A DNA stretch of 64,000 bases from positions 74,313,060 through 74,377,059 of the forward strand of contig CALNVZ010000174.1 in the NCBI GenBank assembly GCA_940671915.1. Reading direction: 5' to 3'. Source of the DNA: Paracentrotus lividus. Its lineage: Eukaryota > Echinodermata > Echinoidea > Camarodonta > Echinidae. Positions 38,532 to 45,236 of this stretch are shown here, piece by piece. The number at the start of each line of letters is the position of its first letter. Position 1 is the stretch's first letter. A model generated the notes under the pieces. That model had not been told where the DNA came from, searched no databases, and saw nothing but the letters and a program-made list of their open reading frames with translations. The position numbers and the translations under genes were made by a program.

Positions 38532-41500
38532 CTGCTTGTAGAAAGTTCCAAGAACCGTTAAATCTGCTAACACTTATACAACATGTGGAGCGATGAAATG
38601 CGCATGCTCTTTCCAAATTTTAAGTTTATAGCGTGTTTCTGCTAGGGATGGGAGCCCCTGTTACAATTGCCCCGTGTTACAATTGTCCCCGGTCTCCCCT
38701 ACTAAGGACTTACTAATGCTGCAGTCACACAGACACTTGCGTATAGATTGTGTTGCGTATAGATTGTGTTGTTTTAATCTTATTTCTTCTTCTATGTTAT
38801 CATTTCTTATGTATTTCTTTGTTTTACAGGGTGAACGAAATTATCGATATTTCCACTGCTGACTATGACGGGTAGGCATCCGTGGGGATCCGCAGAAAAG
38901 AAAATAATTTTTGGACGCAACCGGACGTAACTCAACGTAAGTATCTGTGTGACTGTAGCATAAACAAAGTCCTCGAGGATACGTATAGTCCCGGTGAACG
39001 TATATCATTAGACAACCATACATAGCAAGATTGGATGGATTTAATATCGTCACTACATTTATTATGCAGCATGTAATTTCTTCGATTCAGTCATTACTTT
39101 GATTACTTTGAATCGTCAGTAAATAAAGTCTTGCCGCATTATCATTTCGACTTAATTGGTTATATCCCCACAACGTGTCCCAATACGGGCTTTGAAAATG
39201 GTGCAAACTTATGCTACATTCACACAGAACTTACGTTTAGTTACGTCCAGCGTTGAGTCCAAAAAAGTCATTTTATCTGCGAATCCCCACGGATGCCTTC
39301 CCGTCACGCTTCAATAATTATAAGATATACGGGACAAAATGCAGATGATACGAATAGTTACGTCCAGATACAGACATTTGCGTCCACTTACGAATAACCT
39401 TACGAGTCTACTCGGTCTTTGTTTTTTCCGACTTCCGGAAACTTCCGGACACTGCTGAACACTTGCGGGGATTGGCATACGAATACACATAACTGGGAAT
39501 TGTAATGAAAAATTATATAGGGGAGACTGGGATAATTATGGCCCCGGGGTAATTATGGCCCCTTTGTCTTTGAGAGCTTATAAATCTTTGCTGCATTACA
39601 CAATGATAATTTAATTTTTACACATGCCTAGCTAAACTCTTCCTACTATCATATGAGAAAAATAAGCCATTTACTTCAAATTTTTTTACATAGGGGAGCC
39701 TAAAATGCACGGCAATCACAATTCTGTTCGTTGGAAGGTGGCAAGTCTGCTTTTTGATTTGGGGTGTGATATCATTATTTTGATTGAAACATAAACAATA
39801 GGAACTAACAGACACAAGAGAAAAACTTCCTCCTGAATATCTATAATAGTAGAGCTATAAAGAGGGATCAAATCGAAGATGTCACTTGGGGTAATTATGG
39901 CCCCTAATGCATAAACAGTGTATAAGCGCAGATGGGGATATTAACTTGTATAATTATGTACGAAAATATATGTATTGCTATGACTGCAAAATTTCAACAT
40001 TTTGGCTGAACCAATTATTGATTAAATCATTGTTGGTGGTTGATAAGTGTATTAGGATGTATTATGAACATCCAACAACATTTATGATACATTACCATAA
40101 TTAATTAGCATAATGTCCTTGAATTCATAGACTCATTACAATAGAGGCCATAAATACCCCCAACCCGTGGGGTAATTATGGCCCCACAAAGTTGTTAACA
40201 TAATGGTAATTAATAGGCAAATGAGTTTAATTTTCTTTTGTATATTATAGGTATATAGACTGAATGTATTTTTACATAATTAGAATATTATTGGACTTTT
40301 CCTTTAATGGTAGTAATAAGAAATGTGAAAAGGGGACCCTTTTCTTCACGTGACCTACCAAGGCCCCCTCAGTCCTACCCCAAGGAAACACGTCTAAAGG
40401 CCTCGTCACACCGAGTCCGGTCCGGTGACCGGTACGGCAAACCGTCTCAAATCGCTCCATGAGCGATCCCATATAAACCGTACCGGTTGCCGTTCCGGCT
40501 AGTACGGCACAGCCCGTGTTTGTTGTGACCAGTCTCATTACAATAGTACACGGCCGATTCATTTCGACAGTTTTTGCCCATTGTTGAACCGGAACGGGCC
40601 CGTGCCGTGACCCGGACCGGACTCGGTGTGACGAGGCCTTTAGGTGTAGATTTGTTATTGTTCTTTAAATCAAATGTAGATGTATGGTTACAGGCTCGAC
40701 TCTCATGTCTAGGGGAGGGGTCAAAATTTATTTTGATTGGGGTTCGACATTGATTTTATTCATTTTTATACCATGAAAATTTCAACCAAACATAAATAAA
40801 AATAAAATATTATCAATAATGACCATTTACAGATTTGTCATCAAGGCTAAACAAATGTAAGGGGAAAATGATGATATTTAAGGTTCAAAGGTTGTTTTTT
40901 TATTTATTTTTTTGTTTTCAGAATAAAGATGGAATAAAATATTCCGAATTTTAACCAATCTCGTTTTTTACTTGAACCCCTCCCCTAGACAAGAGACCTA
41001 AACCTGTCCCCAGAAATATAGATTTAACTTAAAGAACAATATAAACAGTACACCTCAGTTGCGTGTCCTGGGGGTAGGACTGAGGGTGGGGGGGGGCTTG
41101 ATCGGCATGGAAAACAAAAAAGGGCCCCAAAATGAGAAAAAAATGACAAAAATGGGCATCATGGAGGTGGACAAAACCTTTTTGGAGAAAGTTCCACGTG
41201 AAGGGTTGGGAGAATGTCCAAGATATAGCCAGGGCCCAGACAAGTAAAAGCAGGGACAAACATATTCAAGAAATTACATCTGGAGCGAAATCATGCCGCT
41301 ATTAATTGCGGCAAAAAATATTCCACCTTTATGACGGACAGTGTATCTCTCTGGTCAATGATGTGGGTTTTTAAACCTCTCTTAATAGATCACCTTTCCT
41401 ATTTCTGCTAGTTATATGGCTTCAAAGTCCTACCCCAAAAGCAAAGTGTAGGTACAAAGACAAAGGCTGAAGAGGGCTACATGGCAACAGACGTTGATCC

Positions 41501-43964
41501 AGGGGGCAAACACCTCCCCCATCCCCCCCCCCCACCAAAAAAAAAAAAAAAAAAGAAGGAAAAAAAAATAATGAGATTAAGAGAGAGAGAAGGGGGGGGG
41601 GGAGAAGGTTGAATAACAGAGAGAGAGAGAGAGAGAGAGAAAAAAAGAAGAATGTAAAATAATTAGGTTTCAAACCTCTTTTAATATCGCTTCTATATAC
41701 AGGCAATTTAAGAAAATTAGGTCCCTAATAAACAGACAAAAACGATTAATTTTTTTTTTTTTAAAATAAATGAACCAATCGAAAGATAGAACATCCCAGA
41801 AGAGACAGCATGCAGCGAAATCGCAATTGATTATGAGATTATATTACAATTTTTAAAAAGGTTTACCTTTTTCAAAAGTTTAACTCGCATTTATACCATG
41901 TATACACGTATAGAAGAGGAAAAGAGAATTTAAATATATGGCCCTCCGTTTTTTTTTTTTTTTTGGGGGGGGGGGCGAGTGCATAACTTGCCTTGCTTTA
42001 AAACCATTTTATGGCGTATTTTTTGTTTACTCTCGCATTCTATCATTCAGACAAAATTAAATTGTAGCCCAAACAGATCAGACTAAGAATACGGATAGTT
42101 ACGTTCATTTACGGAAAGTTACGTTCATTTACGGAAAGTTACGTTTAGTTACGGTTACTTACGTAAGTCGGCATCCGTAAAGATGCATTTCAAAATTTCG
42201 CAGGCTTGGTGCAGTCATTGTGCGTACCGATACGGTTCAGTTTCGGACAGATACGTATACTTACGTTCCCTGCGGATGACAGCGTCCGTGCTGCGTTCAT
42301 GCTTCGTCCACTTAGCCAAATCTATACGCAGCGGACGTAACTAAACGTAAGTGTCTGTGTGACTGTAGCATAATGGCGCCTTACAACTTTTGGGTGCAAT
42401 ACACTTAATAATGGGTTGGGTTAAAATCTCTAATATGATACTTTTCGCGGTTATCGTATTAAATAAAAATCATTCAAGACACCCCATGTATTCTTCTTCA
42501 CAAATTTACCATTAAAAGTAACGTATGTAATGAGTATAATTCGTATACTCATTTGAATACTGGCCCACATTAATGGGGACATGTCATATTACCAGCAGAA
42601 TGTACTAGGCACATGGGATGGAATAGGAAACTTATACTACAGTCACACGGACATTTACGTTTAGTTACGTTTTCCGTTGTTTTATCCTTGTTTTATCTTC
42701 TATTTTATCATTTCTTATGTATTTCTTAGTTTTATCGGATGAATGAAATTATGACTTTTTCCACTGCTGAATATGACGGGAAGGCTTCCCCGGGGATCCG
42801 CAGAAAAGAAAATAAAGAAAAAAGAAAGAAAAGAAAAATTTTTGGACGCAACCGGACGTAACTCAACGTAAGTGTCTGTGTGACTGCAGCATTAGGGTTT
42901 CATACTGCATAGAGTATTTAGAGTATGAAAAGATTGCCTGCTTACCGTGCTGTGTTAACCGGCATGGTGGGAGCAATTGACACCAATGCCCCTTGGTGAC
43001 CCTTCAGTGTTATGTTCGCCCATCTGTTCGCAAGAAAAGCGATTATTGAAAATAAATATTCAGGTTTTTTTTCTTTCTCAAATAAACAGAAAAAAAAAAA
43101 TATATATGTGAGAAGTCTGTTTATGGTACATACGTGCGCCTCGTATAATTTTTTTTAAGTCCATATAAATTCAAAATATAATACATGGGCATACATAACT
43201 TTCATTTTAACAAATAATAATGTTTTATCGGCAAAAAATGTATGTCAGTAACCTTTTTTTTTTTATCATCAGTGCCTACCAGTAGGCCTTAATCCATTTC
43301 AGATGGATATGTTACTTTTTAAATGCGTGCTAAGATCAGGAATAGGCTGATGCTACAGGGGTTGGCCTATGGCGTATAATTAAAATTTAGAAGCAACCTT
43401 TTTCTAAAACAGAAACCGTGGATATCTGATAGATCAGTCATGTCAGTGGGAAGCGGTGATCGTGGATATAAACGTAATTGATAATTAGAACTGGATTTGA
43501 AGGAAAGCAACGAAATGCACAAAATGCACCGTCAAAATTGGATTAATGGTTACAAAAGTGATAAAACCTGCGGAAACCGTAATCCTGGTAATTAGTATCA
43601 GGTAAATTCGTTTGGAAACTTTAAAATTGACGTAAATGCAATGGGGTCGTTCTTTTTTAATTTCTTGGAGTGGGGTTGATTGCACAAACTAATATTTGTC
43701 TTACCTACTGACACCAGCCGCTGAGGTCAAAAGGTCATGGATGTCACGTGACCCACAATGTGAGCTGAAAATGATCTGCAAAAGGGGGTAAAATAGCATA
43801 GACATTTCAATATATCTTTGCATTATCCACATTTTTTTCTCTGTTTTAATGTACACAAAATGGTAGTGACCCACCACATCCTTCTTTTTGTTCTTCTTTT
43901 TTCCCGCCTCTTCTAATCTCGCCCTCAGATACTGCACACACACACACCAATACACACACACACC

Positions 43965-44009
<45 letters not shown>

Positions 44010-45201
44010 TCTCTCTCTCTCTCTCTTTCTGTGTATTTTGTCCTAACCTGCTTTCCTGTTTCTTGGCTTTTTAAAATTAACAGTAAGCACATAACTTCGC
44101 TAAATTGGGGCTTTCGGGGCGTCCTATGTTGTGCAGTATAGGAGACCTACTTCATTGATTACTTTTGCTTTTCAATTTTGACGTTTCAGTTGACACAAAT
44201 TGTTATACCATACTTTTGAACTAGATATTAACAATAGAAAATTGGATGCATTCGTAATATCATATCGTATCGCAACATTTAACTGATAAAATGAAGTTAT
44301 GAACCAAAATACATTAGATTTACAAATACAGATTCAGCTAGAGAAAAGAAGAGATACTGGAATAACACAGGATAAACGACATGTGTAATAAGGAACTAAT
44401 AGACAGTATACAAACGCCAACGGATATCCGTTTTTACAATTTGGAGAATAAGAGAAAATGAAGAGTGTAATGAAATAAATAGGCCTACTCTATTGTTGTT
44501 TTTTTTTGTTTGTTTGTTTTTTTGTTCGTTTTGTTTGTTTGTTTGTTTGTTTTTTTTTTTTTTTTGGGGGGGGGGGAATATGTTCTGTGCACAATTTCTT
44601 TAAACAAGCCATTAGAAAACAAAAATGTACAAATGTAAGTTTTAAAGATGTATGCTAATTACTTCAAACAGAAAACCCACATTCCGTGAAAAAAAGAAAG
44701 AATAAAGTTTGTTTTCCCTGCTTTCGGTTTGGCTTGAAATATCAAACATTGTTATTTATAGTTATTATTTATCTTCATACTAAAATGAAAAGTGTTATTT
44801 GATACTTACTGTACAGAAAAGTTCCACAAATTAAATGGAGTTTAAAAAAAATCAATTTAAACTCCATAACTCATTTAAAATAATATCATTTTCATTGAGC
44901 CTATACATATGTAAGCGAGACAAAGTAATCAATTATTTATGGAATCAATTTAATTAATTTTGGTTTGACCGTGAATGCTAACACTCGCTTTACGCCATGT
45001 TTTTCTTTTGAATGGGAAGTTCAACAGTTGACATTCGCAGGTTACAGCTTGCATCTCATAAGAAGATTAGTAAAGACAAAACCCCCAAATGCCAAAAAAA
45101 AAATTAAAAAAAATCAATTAGTTTTTTTTAAAGAGTGAAATTTGATATCAATAAAATAAAAATCAATCACCAATAATGACATAACTATGTGTGGGTGTGT
45201 T

Positions 45202-45236
<35 letters not shown>

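Larger units (their letters stand above)
32870..38702. mobile_element. Composite TIR element E1 with AATTGTAAC repeats (5.8 kb)
   Basis: The left end TAGGGAGACCGGGGACAATT matches the right end, whose complement begins TAGGGGAGACCGGGGACAAT. The word GGGGCAATTGTAAC recurs near both ends (about 33,078 and 38,232, and inverted near 38,655). The interior is a mosaic of later insertions and satellites annotated separately. No transposase or polymerase frame is visible. Confidence 0.65.
39212..42370. mobile_element. MITE family M5, copy 2, split by insertions
   Basis: The left part begins TGCTACATTCACACAGAACT with TTACGTTTAGTTACGTCC; the right part (about 42,060-42,370) ends AAGTGTCTGTGTGACTGTAG. 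Other repeats lie between them, including the AATTATGGCCCC element and foldback F1 copy 2. This is consistent with one M5 copy opened by later insertions, or with two partial copies. Confidence 0.55.
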
